64,000 bases of DNA from Telmatactis stephensoni (GCA_029948255.1 JALIZF010001833.1:372001-436000); one strand, 5' to 3'. Counted from the first letter of the stretch, positions 50,990-63,212 are shown. A program made the numbers and translations. Notes: generated by a model from the letters alone, not told the origin.

Positions 50990-51745
50990 TCACGCGTCAT
51001 GGGTCATGGCCGCGTCTTTGGAGCTCTGATGTAAACTTTCTTTTAAACGACTCACAGGGCCTCTTAATCATTCATAAATCTTTTAGTCTTTTGAGCGCGC
51101 GCGTATATGGAATATTCTTTTTGGGCTTTCTGTGATGCTTCACCGCTTACACAGGATACCCACGAAGCCTGCGCACGTCACAAGAAAATGTTCTAAGGCG
51201 CCTAACAAGCTAGACCGTTGATGTGTTTTTGTGCGCCATTTGCCTTGACAACGCTAATTTATAAAAAGCAGAGCACGCACTCTTTCCACAGGAAGAGTAG
51301 ATATGGGATGACAGTGCTGCAGCTCCGAAGCATTCGGAGCATCAAATTAATTATTCCGGAGCAATTAACAAACGAAAGAAATTCTTTTGGAACAAATGAA
51401 ATACTGGGAAGCTCCGATGCGAAGCAACCAAACAACTATTGAGGAGCAGAAAAACAAAAAGAAATTATTTCCGGTGCGTGCGAGGAACAAATGAAATACT
51501 GGGAACACTCCGTTGCGCAGCAACCGAACAACTATTCCGGAGCAGAAAAACAAAAGAAATGGTTGGCACGTGCCAAGCTTAAGCGTCTATTGTTTTTCGA
51601 TTCAGCCACCTGTCAAAGGTATTGTTTACAATAATTCCTGGCTCTTTTAAGAATGAACAAAATTTTAGTTAAGCGACTGAATTAATAGACCATTCACGTT
51701 CAAGCGAACTACAAGGGGAAGTCAAGATCAACCCGATCAAGTTTA
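50990..51745. other. Spacer between duplications, left part
   Basis: No gene is supported. From about 51388 to 51563 a ~97-bp unit (GGAACAAATGAAATACTGGG, GCTCCG or CACTCCG, AACAACTATT) repeats twice, with GGAGCAGAAAAACAAA tails. Confidence 0.6.
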
Positions 51746-52840
51746 TGAAAAAGCTCTTTATTTCCACGTATGCTGTGGAGGTGTGCAAACAACTTCATGA
51801 ACTCGACATTAAACACTGCTGTGGTTGTCAAGTCAAAAAGAGTAACGTGATATGCTTGATGCTAACCGAGGACGAAAAAATCGAACGTCACTTTGATGAA
51901 ATGTGAAATGTGAACGTGGTTAAAGTGATTGAACGAATGATGGATAATATGAAACCATTTGAAATCACAATGAAAACAGAGGCTGAACTTTACAGTTGGA
52001 CGGAAAGAAACCCGGCATTATCGTCAGAAATGTACCAAGTAATCAAAGACACTGTTAAAGTGATCCGAATGTATTGAAAGGGACAAAACTCTTAAAAACA
52101 TGTGCAATGAAAAAACTCAAGTATACAGGCACCTTCGACCGCATTGAGAGCGTGACGGGTGAGCTTTTGTTCGTGAAACGGCCACCTGTAGAACTATTGT
52201 GTTTATCAGTTTCAATACCCAAAATGAACTTCAATTCGACTTATGTATTTGATTCAATGATTTCGGTCTCAAAATAAAGCAACTGTCAAACAAAACATGA
52301 CGCAACCATTCATATGCTATTGATATTTGTTCTATTGCATTCATGGAAAGTACCAATCTAGAGGTTTCTTCTAGTAACCATGGAAACCATCCTTCGAACT
52401 GGTCCACAGGGATTCCAAACAAGATCAACAGTCACCATTGTCTTTCCGGCGAAAATCTCGCCCAGCGGGACACAGGCGCTCATTTTTGAACTCTTTAATT
52501 TCAATACTATAAGTATAGTCATCCAACGAACTGTCCCGTCGAAGGAATCATTTTACAGAGGATTATGCTGCAGTGGAATGAAATACAGTGAAAACTCACT
52601 CTTATGACTCTTGTTAAATCTCCAGCAAAAAATTCGCCTGTTCATCAGGAAAACATTGAACAACAAAAAATAACATACACATTTATGGAAAATAATTTCA
52701 ATTTTGTGGCCCTTATCACTATAAACAGTTACAAGGAACGACAAAACATTGAGCAATCTGACGAGAACTTTACCTTTGTTCGCCGAAATTCATTTCATTA
52801 CTCAAGAATCTTGACAGCTTTATGTGATGCTTGAAAGGAA
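51745..52840 (+). pseudogene. Decayed coding relic of unknown type
   Basis: From an ATG at 51745 a frame runs 53 codons to a TGA (51904-51906), then continues in the same frame for a further ~56 codons to another TGA at about 52076. It contains a Cys/His-rich stretch (LHELDIKHCCGCQVKKSN) and a W-T-E-R-N-P region. Further plus-strand frames follow at 52074-52277 and 52604-52834. The pattern of long frames broken by single stops, lying between the two duplicated blocks, suggests a degenerated gene or mobile-element cargo. I do not recognise the family and assign no function. Confidence 0.35.
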
Positions 52841-53477
52841 CTTCAGAGTTCGTTCTGGACTGTAGACGTTGTAGAGACGATCCTCAGTTCGAAATTCGCG
52901 TGGGTCGTCCAAGATTAAAAGAAAGAGTTCCAATGTTCGCTGTTCCGCTGGAACTGAAGTGATTCATTCAAGAACCGAGTGATTCATTTGGGTTTGGCAT
53001 TTTATAGCCATATCCCCATGGGAGGCACGTGCTTATTCCTACCGAGCTGCACGAGGAATGTTATTTCATGTTATTTCATCTTTTCATCTCATTAGGAGTA
53101 TTATGAATAGAATATAAATATTTACTTTCTAATTATTTAAATCATGATTATTAAAGCTTTCTCAGTGTCATCTGGGGATAAGCTCAAGAGAACAATTCAC
53201 TGTAAGGACTCCATTTTATTACTTTTTGTGGTGAGTACCATGAACTATTATGAAATAACCATCATTTCACGAGCGCTCTCATTGGTCGAAGGACGCGCAT
53301 GCTATGAACTCTAAACCTGCACACAGCGTGTTATTTCCTTCATCAAGATATTGAAATACAACCTCTAGCGTGAGCAAGATAACGCGTGCACTTGATTGCA
53401 CCAAGGTGACTGGACCTGTGCGTGATGCAACTTGCCGTTTTCAAAATTGAAACTTGATGTGTGAATGGTACCTCTCT

Positions 53478-53620
53478 TAGACTTGCTCCAAGTCTCGCTC
53501 GCTGTTTTTTCCGTTGCTTTGGTTTCCTGTGGTCTTTGGGTTTACTAGGTTTACATCGAATTACAAGACAGGAAGCCCAAGCAACGGAAAAAATAACGAG
53601 AGAGACTTGCACCAAGTCTA
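53478..53620. mobile_element. 143-bp MITE (TAGACTTG family), copy in duplication B
   Basis: Paralogue of 41720-41862 at an exact 11,758-bp offset, with the same ends. Confidence 0.85.
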
Positions 53621-53970
53621 TACCCCTCACCGCTTGGCACCCGAGCTATTCCTCCCTTATAATGGGTTCACTGTAATGCTCTATACCTTGGCGGTAGATA
53701 CCAGAATTCCACACCCTCCCCTCACCTCCGTTTTTTTTGCGCGTTTTTCCTCAGATAATTATTAACGAAACCAGGATCCCATGAACGCTTGCACACAGGG
53801 GGTCGATTGATATTAGTGATTTACATGGAAAGAACGGCGTTGTGTAGCAGTATAGTATATACAATTTCCAGTATCCGCTTCCTTCAGTTAATTAACGGTT
53901 CGTCTGACAGGATTGTTCGCTTTAGAGAGATGTTCGTATTACAGGGGTGCTCGTTTCGAGGGAGTGTTAT

Positions 53971-56900
53971 TCAGCATCCATACAACTCTATCCTCATAGC
54001 AATGCAGGATGACCATTTATAAGGTCTCACTCTAACCGCGCTAATTGTCAATGGTTTTGGTAACTCGTTCTTCACGTCTTCGTGTTGATTTTTGTTACCT
54101 TGAAAAACCTGTTGGAAAAGAAAAGAACAATCCTGAAGTACCAAAACTTGATTGCATGCCACTCAGTTTGCTGGATTGTAGGAAGGCAGTGAAGATGCGA
54201 AGGAGAGTGGAATGTGATGTGCGGCTTTCCCAGTTCCTCCTCTTCGTTCGTAAAGCATTTGCGACTCCGCAGTGAGTGCTTTACCAATGTCCTAATCCGT
54301 CGCTTCCCTGAGAAACTTACATTTTCTGATACTCCTTTAGAGGGGGATATCACTTATCTACACATGTTTTCTCATATGTTCAAGTTTATACCATGTGTAT
54401 ACCCTCTCCCCTGGGGAGGAATGGATTAAAGTCCATGAATTCAACTCATCCCTTCTCCCCTCGGAAGCACAAGCTTTGAAATTCCTCTACCAGTCACCCC
54501 TCCTTGTACCAACAACCACGCCCAATCTATAAAATCCACGTAGTGGGCAGCATTGCTATCATCCCCTCTGCCATATATAGGGTACTTTATGTGTTTACTG
54601 ACCCCCTCTCCCCTAAGATACATTATTAATACTCTCCTCTCTCCCCTAAGGTACTTCATTAGCTTCAATGATACCACCCCTGACCTCTTCCTATGTACTT
54701 TACCATGGTTTTGTTGGTACTGTTATCCATGTATATCTTCCAGTTATTGTCCTCTGTTAAATATTCCACAGTGTAGTTCGTCTAAGATACATTATTGATA
54801 CTCTCCCCAATCCCCTAAGGTACTTCATTAGCTTCATTGATACCACCCCCGGACCTCTTGCTATGTACTTTACCATAGTTTTGTTGGTACTGTCATCCAT
54901 GTATATCTTCCAGATATTCTTATCTGTTAAATATTCCACAGTGTAGTTCGTCACCCAGCATTGGAAGATTGGACTGCCTTGAGTTGAAATGTGAGTGACA
55001 ACCTTCTTGGCTGGTGAAAAGGATATCTACAAGTACAATTGAAGGGTTCCATGTGAAAACGACCGCTAAGTGACTTTTTGATGGATGTCCAGTATTGATA
55101 TTTGGGCACAGGAAAGTTAATTGATATCATTCTATACCATTGAAAAAATTGTCAGAAAAGTTATTTAGGCCGTTTTCACAGGGAGCCCTTCAATTAACCA
55201 GCTACAACAAAGATATTAAAGATATTTTAACGCGTGCATATTTCCTTAATACATATTAGTATCTTAGTAGTCAGTTGTACTCTAAAACATAGTGAAGAAA
55301 TAGGCATAGTAAACAGTTATTCGTAGAATTAATTAATTTTAATGATTTTCTGAACTCCCATGATTCATTGCAATACCTGTAAATACATTCTAGTCGATGG
55401 TGTCTGACCCATCCATCCTTGCTTCGAACCCAGTCTCCCATGACGAGGACCATAGTTAGGAAGTGATTGGCTACCTGTGATTTGACTGTCTTTGATGTCA
55501 CCATTACGCATTCCTAAAGCCTTGGAGCCACAAACTAAAAATCAAAAATTTATGGTGATTTTCATCCTCCGATAAAGCGCCGTTGATCAGCTTTATTAGT
55601 TTTTATTGGTGAAAAAGGAAGGCTTTAAAAGACCACCTTCTCGCGGAAATTGGAAGGAAAACGTAAGCTAACATTGTCATTTTCGGTTTAGCAACCGCTT
55701 AGTTAATGTCAGTTCGAGCTTCTTAAATTTGATAAATGAGATAACTTCGGAAGTGTACAATTTTTTAGAAAGTTATAACGAGATGCGCGCGTCTCGCCAT
55801 TAAGGCCCGGTAATACGAGCAACAAAATCGTGCAACTTGTCGCGCAACATTGTTGCGTTGCAAGTTGCAGAGCAAATGTTGCTCGTATTACCACCCCGCG
55901 CACAACAACTTCTTTGTTGTTGCACGAAGTAGAAGCACTGTCTACTTTGTGCAACAAAGAAAATTTGTTGCGCGCGGGGTGGTAATACGAGCAACATTTG
56001 CTCTGCAACTTGCAACGCAACAATGTTGCGCGACAAGTTGCACGATTTTGTTGCTCGTATTACCGGGCCTTTGCGTTCTCGTTTGGACATGGGCAAATAA
56101 AAAACACTATATGTCATAGTAATCTTAATCTCTTCGAGCGAAAAAAAAAGGAACATTCAGAATATACCGTGTAAGAAAATGATGGTGGAAGACTGACAAC
56201 AGGACAAAGAGCCGGGTAAAGATAAAAACTAGTGAAGATCGTGATGGCGATGACAGTGGATCCGCTCTTTGGATCAAAATCGTTCCAAAACAAAGCATTT
56301 TTAGCTCAAAATCACAGCTCAAAGAATTCACAGTACAAGTTTTTTGGGAAAATTTAGCCACATTAAATAGGTGCTTGCATGCTTTGTTTATACCAAGTAG
56401 TCTATCTTTTCCTTCTCTATATTCGCTAGTACATTTTAGTACGATTTGGGCGCGCGAGCCACTGGTGTGACGTAGTGATGACGCGCATTCTCATCACATC
56501 ATGTCATTCACACGACGCGTCAAGTCGAATCATGACGAAATAAGAACAGGTGAAAAAGAGGAAGAAAATGAGGGACTATTTGCAGTCAAACGCTTTGTAA
56601 AATATAACTCTTGAAGATTCTTATGACACATTCACATCACATCATGTCATTCACACGACGCGTCAAGTCCAAACATGGCGAAAATAAATAAGAACAGGTG
56701 AAAAAGAGGAAGAAAACGATGCAGTCAAACGCTTTGTAAAATATAACTCTTGAAAATTGGCACAATCTAAAACGATTTTACTACAATTGCGCTGTGTTGT
56801 TCTTTTCACAGTAGTCAAAAAAGGTCATGAAAAACAGTTGCTGATCAGTTTATAATATCGTTTCAAACCTATAGTATAAGGATTCAAAAATGTTTTAACA

Positions 56901-57334
56901 TCTCCCCTACCTTCGCAGCTCCCATTGCTGTGCCTTCTCTCACACCAGCATAAGCATTCCTTGTCCCCGTACACCTGTACATAGCATGGCTGTCGAACTA
57001 CACTTTGTATATAAGTACAACTATTGTCCTGTACGAATTCTTCAAACGAAAGCTCTTTCGTAGCATTGTTTAACTTACAGATGTTTGTCCCTTTCCGGTA
57101 GCTGATGCTGTAACAGTCGGCGCTATGTTCACAGTGAATTATACATCTCTCTAACGAAACACATTTGAATTCCTCATAAGAGAACTTATCTGAAAGACAG
57201 TAACCCACGACTGGTTCAACTGTACAGCAATTATGATTGCTGCAGAAGACCTTAGGGACAGTTACCAGTATCAACACGCTTGCAAGACCTGAAAACAGAT
57301 GGACAAACGTTGTGCGTTCGAGATGAAACCCCAT
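53971..57334 (-). CDS. Secreted PAN/apple-like + F5/8C (discoidin) domain protein, copy B
   Basis: Exons 56911-57334, 55377-55534, 54874-55026 and 53971-54108, each the same length as in copy A (424, 158, 153, 138 nt), encode 290 residues. Signal peptide, PAN/apple-like domain and one F5/8C domain are conserved. Substitutions include D-to-E in the signal region, Y-to-F before SYEEFKC, and DDNN-to-DKNI in exon 3. The exon 2 acceptor is changed but keeps AG (GATTTTTAG|TTTGTG). An additional 78-nt piece of exon 3 (54704-54781) with an AG in front and a GT behind could act as an in-frame cassette exon; without it the protein matches copy A. All Cys and the C-terminal MRIELYGC ending are kept, so both genes look functional. 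Confidence 0.83.
54704..54781 (-). other. Duplicated partial exon 3 of the discoidin gene, copy B
   Basis: 26 codons without a stop, starting TNYTVEYLTEDNNWKIYM and ending NKTM, preceded by CTTAG on the gene strand and followed by GTAAAG. The AG arose at the repeat junction, where ACGAACTACACTGTGG is kept but the preceding GTG is lost. Length is a multiple of three and the phase is 0/0. A candidate exon only. Confidence 0.55.
55037..55195. mobile_element. MITE in intron 2 of the discoidin gene, copy B
   Basis: Paralogue of 43124-43281 with the same AATTGAAGGG ends and a few substitutions. Confidence 0.8.
55803..56070. mobile_element. PIF/Harbinger-like MITE, copy B
   Basis: Paralogue of 44041-44307, with the same AGGCCCGG ends. 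The right flank has lost about 11 bases relative to copy A, removing the TTA duplication there. Confidence 0.85.
56503..56760. repeat. ~144-bp tandem repeat, about two copies
   Basis: Paralogue of 44745-45150, with one unit fewer and an internal deletion in the second unit. Confidence 0.85.
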
Positions 57335-57432
57335 TGGTTCTCACTCTAGTATAGTTGGTCCTCCAGTGAGAGGAATCCCGACGTCGGTATTGAAAGCCAG
57401 TTAGAGCTGTAGGTGTTCGATAAGTCTGGAGT

Positions 57433-57515
57433 TGTATATAAGTTTCTCATCAAAAAGTTCGATCAGTTGGGCTGCGCAACTTCTGCAGGTTTGCTCTTGA
57501 TGTCACGTGACATCA
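57433..57515 (-). promoter_or_regulatory. Discoidin gene copy B promoter: TATA-like box and 18-bp palindrome
   Basis: TTATATAC on the minus strand at about 57435-57442 and the perfect palindrome TGATGTCACGTGACATCA at 57498-57515, in the same positions relative to the ATG as in copy A. Confidence 0.5.
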
Positions 57516-58679
57516 TTTGACATTTGTCATTTTTTTATTTGCCATTTATACATAAATTTACACATTGAAATAATAAAGTTGTGTTATCTACAAGATAAAA
57601 ATATAATTAAGTTTTTGGCAAACTATTAAGATAGTATCGCAAAAAAACACATTAGAAAAAAACATGAAGGCAAGAAGACAAATTAACACAAAAAAAAATT
57701 GCGAGGAGATCTAAGAGAAACCCCTAGGCTTATGGAATTTAGATCCCCTCATTCTTGGAAAAAATTAACGTAATGTAAGTCAATGATGACAGTGAGCAAA
57801 GTCAAAGTACAAATATACAAAGAACCGAATAAATGTTACTAAATAAGTGCATGATGATACCCAGCGAAAGTTATGTCACACGAGTAAGTAAAAGTATGGA
57901 CCTATTATATTACTGGAATTTACGGATGAAGAATTTTCACCAAAAAGAAGACTAGCTGATGATGACGGGAACGGCGTAGGTGCCAAATACCTGACACTGA
58001 CACTGACAACAGTGCAAGAAAAACTCAAAACCAAAGCAACATTAAGTCAACACAGATGGCCAACCTGGACTGCGCGTACTGACAGTCGAGCCAACAAAGA
58101 ATGCAATAGATCTTTGTTATAGGAGATCAGGGGAGAGGGGGAGATAGTAGGGGGAGGGGAGGGGGAATCAATTGACACCTAGCCAACAATGATAACATCC
58201 TCAGGATAAGAGAACCGTATCTCTTTGATGGAGTTGTCCCGTTAGCAGAGGTTGAAACAGTGTGGAAGTTGCCCTTTGAATTGTCCTTTTAACAAACTAA
58301 TGGCTAATGGCTGAAAGTGCCAAAAACTAGACCTTCTTGCAAGTTTTAATTCAAAATTTCGCTTTGGATTAATTACACTCGAATTCTATTTTTACCAGTT
58401 GGAAACTGATCTATATAACAAGATAAAATGACTGTTTAAAACTGTCTTTGGAATTGTACAAAGTTTATATCGTGCATTATTTTAAATTTAGCAACTTTGA
58501 TGCTATTGATGCTGGTTGTATAAAGAATATATATGGCAAATGAGCCAATACAGGCCTAAACCTCATTTTCGATTCCAATTTCCACTGTGGATTAACACTC
58601 AAATGTTTGACTCAGTTTCAGTATCAACGTTTTGCAGCTTGAGGCTGTCAGTGGTGTTAACAGTTAACTGACTGATTAG

Positions 58680-60090
58680 TGATCAGATAATTAAAAAATT
58701 TAGTGAACTGATAATAGAGCCTTTATAGTTGACTGACATTTTACTTTGGTATTAAAACTTCGTAGTGAACTGTTGTGGGCCAAAACAATGAGTAGTTAAC
58801 TGACAATTGGTCAAAAAATTGGTGATTAACTGATAATCGGGTTCCCTAGTTGAAAACCCGTCTCTTTCAAACGCCATCTGGGATAGCCTGGAATCAGACA
58901 AATTAGAAATAGTACAGGGATAAGTCAGAAGAACGTAAAAAAAGCCGAAAAATAATTTGCACACTTCAGAGCTGTCCAATAGGCTGTTTTCTTGTTTTGT
59001 GTTATCAGCATTTGGAGGGCGAATCTTTACTTCAATAAGTACAGTTGCTTCAAACTTTTGTTGATTTTTGATTGGCTATACAGTCTGTACAATAGAGAGA
59101 TTTTATTCAAGGAGGCTTACCTGAGTTTTGTAAATACTCACCGATATCTAAATTTGAATCGTTGTAACTCCTGCCATAGCCTCTAGTTGACAAGCCATTT
59201 CCTTGAGAGACTCCTCTCTTAATGAATTGTCGTTAAATGAGTGTTTGAAGGAGATCGGCATTAATGCGCGGCTACGCCCTTATGACGTCATTAAAATTGC
59301 TTACTGCGCATGTTCTAACTTGACCGCTCAAAACGAATCACACGACAGTACACGACAGCTTGAGCCTGCAGCTAAAGCCAGACAACGTTTAAAGAAAATC
59401 TATGTGAGAGTTTTCTAGAAAATAGCAGCCGAATATTTTGATGCGAAAACAATGTGATTATTAGGAATAAAGTGATTTCTTCATCGAGTGTAAATAAAAA
59501 AGAAAAATCTAAAATCTATCTACTTTGTCGAGTCTTTTGTTTTTCGATGAAACAAACCAAAGTTCATATAAAGCTCTATCAACTTTGAACAAACACTTTA
59601 TTTCCAACATTATTCCCAGTGGCCCCACTAGTGTTCATATATGGGAACACATCATTAGCATAATCAGTTCATTACCAACCTGTAGCGTTTAGCTATCGAC
59701 AATACCAAGTGTATTTGTATAGGTTCTCGCTGTGTTCACCTGGCGCTTGATCTCTACTGTTTACCACCCACCAACCCCTCCCTCCCTCCCTTTCTCCTGA
59801 TGGTTTACTTCGCTTCATTGAGAGCGGAGCCAGGGCTCTCCCATTCTCATATCGTACACAGTAGCCAATGTGGATGTACGTCACTAAGACGAGAGACTAA
59901 TTATTGTCCATCCAATTTTCAGTAATGTGAAAACCACCAATAGAAAGGTCCTACATGTATTATATAACACAGGAATACCAATCCAGACATAACACAATTG
60001 GTGGGTAAAAAATTCACCGCTGTGGACCGGGCTGGCGAGGGATTTTTCTCCGGCCGGGTTCTCCGGTTTTTCCACTCTCATCAAAAATCA
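58680..60090. other. B-specific ~1.4-kb insertion
   Basis: The flanks align with copy A on both sides; this part does not. It includes repeats of TTAACTGA (58,660-58,840), a 71-codon plus-strand frame at 59203-59418 without recognisable features, and a tail at about 60000-60090 (GGCTGGCGAGGGATTTTTCT, CCGGGTTCTCCGG) that looks like the end of an interspersed repeat. No gene is supported. Confidence 0.55.
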
Positions 60091-60941
60091 ACATGTGAGT
60101 TAGGTTTTGTAATGTAGAAGTAGTGAGTGCTAGCAGATCACATACTGTTGTGGAAAGATTATTTATTTACCATGAGATAGATACATATCTCAACCTCGTT
60201 CCCAGGACTGTTTCCCTTCGCTTGGGGAATGGGCCCTGGGAACGAAATTTATAGATATTTCATTCTAGTTATTTAGCTAAAACTAAGCTAATTGGGGGAT
60301 TCTATAAAAAACTGATAAAAAACGTCATTTTAATAGGATAAAATTAGCACTAACTGTAAATATATCTCAAGATTACAACGATCTGTACATATGAGGCAGT
60401 TTCAATGAGTTAAAAAATATATAACAAGCATCATATCAGGGTACTTGTATGATAGGCTAATGCTAAATAACTAGTTCACCATACAGTATGTTGATTAAAA
60501 ACTAAATTGTTTTCAAGTCATGTTACGCAAAGCACTATTGAAACGCAAAAATGTAACAATATAATTTATATTTGAGTCTATTACAAATTACTATTACTAT
60601 TTACAAAAACTAGAACTATGTTTTAAAACTGTATTATTTTGTTTTCATACTGTAACTCGTTGGTACTGACGATAAATGTTCAAAAGGGCGTCATTGACGT
60701 TCTATAGAAGACTGACTGACGTAAAACAGGTGCAATAATAATGCCATTGAGTAGAATGACGATGATTCGTTACAAGCCATGCATGCCTTGATTACATATA
60801 CTACCAAAAATGATCCCTAATGATGATCCATTAGTCCCATCCCCACCCCACCCCTGGTCACCCCTCAAAAGGTCTAAATTTGAAAATTTACGGAAAATCG
60901 ACTTTCTCACTTGTAATTCAGTGAACAACAACAGAAGGGAA

Positions 60942-63212
60942 TCATTGCCACACTTGTACCCTTTTTCCATATCTTTCTAATACAAGGACTTTACCGTCTG
61001 GTGTAACAGCTACATCAATAGGAAAATTCATCTGTCCTAGACCTGCACCATGGCAACCAAAGGTGGCTACGAATTGACCTTCTGGTGTGAAAACTTGTAT
61101 ACGGTGGTTAAAACCGTCACAAACTAAAAGCCTGTCACCACCAAAAGTAATAAGTCCAGCAACACCATCAAACTGACCGTAACCTTTTCCTTTCTCTCCA
61201 AATTTGTACAGGAAAACGCCATTGTCGTTATACACGCCGATGTTGTCCTTGCGTAAATATGAAAGTAAGTATTTATTGTTATCATAAACAATGTAGTGAG
61301 GCCTTTCTATGATCACGTTTTCATTTGCCTCAACAGTACATATAGGAATATCTTTTATAAGATGTCCAGAATATTTATTAAAAACCTTTATAGCTACCTG
61401 ACATTTACCATCGGCCAGTTTCCAGTAGCTTAGAACAGAGATGTTTTCACCTGTAGTACACATTGTAACTACATCAACCCCTTCTTGTTTGTAGATTGTC
61501 CTGAGGTATGTTCCATTGATGTCAAACTCTTGTATCCTACCACATTGATCTGGACTATCACTTACAACTATTCTGTCTTCATACATGGCTACTCCCACTG
61601 GTCGATATAGTTCACCATCTCCAGTTCCTTCGCCACCAATTCGTCGTAAACACTTCCCATTCTTAGTGGATATTACTATTACGCTTTGACCTTTAAAGTC
61701 AACAATAGCTGCTACCTGGTGGCTATCGCTTACTGCGAGTGAAATGGGAGAAGAAAAATCTCCTAGGTCTCCAAAGATTGTTACAGGTTTAAACTCTCTC
61801 TTAGCATCAAAAGTCCTTACTTTCACCGGTGAGTTATGTATTGTTTTTCTTGCGATGCTCACCACGATTTGGCACAATGAAGGTTTCTCTGCTTTGTACG
61901 TCACCATAAATTTCCCTTTTTCATTTTCGACCATTTTGGTTTCAACGTCACAACCTTCATCATCTCTGATCTCTACATCAATGGAGCCTCTGTTGGTGTA
62001 GCAAATCTTGCCTTCTGAATCTCTTGTCACAATATCACATTGATTGACAAAGCCACATCTGATCTCCTTATTCCGTAATTCTACAGAACAGCGAGATGGA
62101 TCTGGTACGACCTCTACGATCTTGCCAAGGTCTTGAAGAGACTGGGTGACTTGTGCGTTTCTTGAATAACTCAAACTTACGTTTCGTCTGTTTGGTTTGG
62201 ATGACAAGACAGATCGAGTTTGCAACAGGTCGTCGCATTTTTGAGGAAGTTGGCTTTGTAAAATAAGATGGTTTACATTTTGTTCTTCCAAAGCTTTCCC
62301 TTGCTCTTTGACTGTGTGCAACCGTTGGATGGCAGCAGTGATTTCTTCTTGCTCTTCATCATTTGCTCTTTTCTGTTGTATGAACATATCATCCAAAGTT
62401 GTCTTCATTTTTTGCTCATGATCTTTTAAGATTTGGATGAGTTCTTGTACTTGGTCCGACACTTCGTTCTTTGCTGTTTCAATTTCGTTCTCGACGCGTT
62501 CAATGTTCTGCTTGGATAGCTGTAGTTCTTGCAGGAATTTCTGTTCTAGTTGGTTAACTCGTTGTAAGCTCTTCTTGATAAGTAGTTTCTTTACTTCTGC
62601 TTTTTCTTCCAGGCTGATATTTTTGTGATCGCTATGAGTTGTGCTGGAACACTTTTGGCAGATACATTTCTGGCATGTTTCACAGAAGTATTCCAGTTTT
62701 TGGTTTTTATGGTATTTGTCTTCACAGTGGAATTGATTGCTGATGTAGCTGTTTACATGTTCCTGTTTGAAATCGACGAACATGATCATTTGATGTTCAT
62801 CTCGCAGTTGTTTCATCTTCTTGTGGGCGTTGACACAGTCTGTACAAATCATTCCTTGACACTGCTGGCAAAATGCAGCCAACTTGACTTGTTCCTGACA
62901 ACTGACGCAGTTAGGCAGTTGTACTTTCTCCTCTGGCTTACTAGCTCGGTTTCTCATTGCAAAAAGGAGTTGTTTCATGGAATCGAGGTAGAACGAAGAT
63001 GGAAGCTTCGAGACATCATCTTCTCGTGACCTACACGTAGGACATGTCAGTCGCTGTCTTGTATTCTTGCATGTTTGGCTCCATTTTTCGATGCATTTAC
63101 CGCAAAAACTATGAAGACAACGAAGCTGTTTTGGCTCATCAAATATGTCCTCGCAAATGGAACAAGTAAGTTCCTTTTCCAAGCTCTTAATAAAGTCATT
63201 GAGTTCAGCCAT
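60942..63212 (-). CDS. TRIM-NHL protein (RING, two B-boxes, coiled coil, filamin-like, NHL), copy B
   Basis: Intronless, 756 codons, the same length as copy A with no insertion or deletion visible. All RING ligands (C17 to C60) and the B-box Cys/His ligands are kept; H125 of copy A is D125 here, outside the core pattern. Hand comparison with copy A gives about 21 differences over residues 1-353, about 15 over the filamin-like domain (354-465) and about 53 over the NHL propeller (466-756). Examples are in the last blades: GEEGKGDGQFDLVTGLT against GEKGKGYGQFDGVAGLI. It is probably an E3 ligase with altered ligand recognition. The upstream homology with copy A stops near 63,327, so the distal promoters differ. 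Confidence 0.93.
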   Translation of the reverse strand: MAELNDFIKSLEKELTCSICEDIFDEPKQLRCLHSFCGKCIEKWSQTCKNTRQRLTCPTCRSREDDVSKLPSSFYLDSMKQLLFAMRNRASKPEEKVQLPNCVSCQEQVKLAAFCQQCQGMICTDCVNAHKKMKQLRDEHQMIMFVDFKQEHVNSYISNQFHCEDKYHKNQKLEYFCETCQKCICQKCSSTTHSDHKNISLEEKAEVKKLLIKKSLQRVNQLEQKFLQELQLSKQNIERVENEIETAKNEVSDQVQELIQILKDHEQKMKTTLDDMFIQQKRANDEEQEEITAAIQRLHTVKEQGKALEEQNVNHLILQSQLPQKCDDLLQTRSVLSSKPNRRNVSLSYSRNAQVTQSLQDLGKIVEVVPDPSRCSVELRNKEIRCGFVNQCDIVTRDSEGKICYTNRGSIDVEIRDDEGCDVETKMVENEKGKFMVTYKAEKPSLCQIVVSIARKTIHNSPVKVRTFDAKREFKPVTIFGDLGDFSSPISLAVSDSHQVAAIVDFKGQSVIVISTKNGKCLRRIGGEGTGDGELYRPVGVAMYEDRIVVSDSPDQCGRIQEFDINGTYLRTIYKQEGVDVVTMCTTGENISVLSYWKLADGKCQVAIKVFNKYSGHLIKDIPICTVEANENVIIERPHYIVYDNNKYLLSYLRKDNIGVYNDNGVFLYKFGEKGKGYGQFDGVAGLITFGGDRLLVCDGFNHRIQVFTPEGQFVATFGCHGAGLGQMNFPIDVAVTPDGKVLVLERYGKRVQVWQ

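Noticed and set aside
59203..59418. 71-codon frame in the B-specific insertion
   Set aside because: No recognisable feature and no paralogous support; chance frame cannot be excluded.
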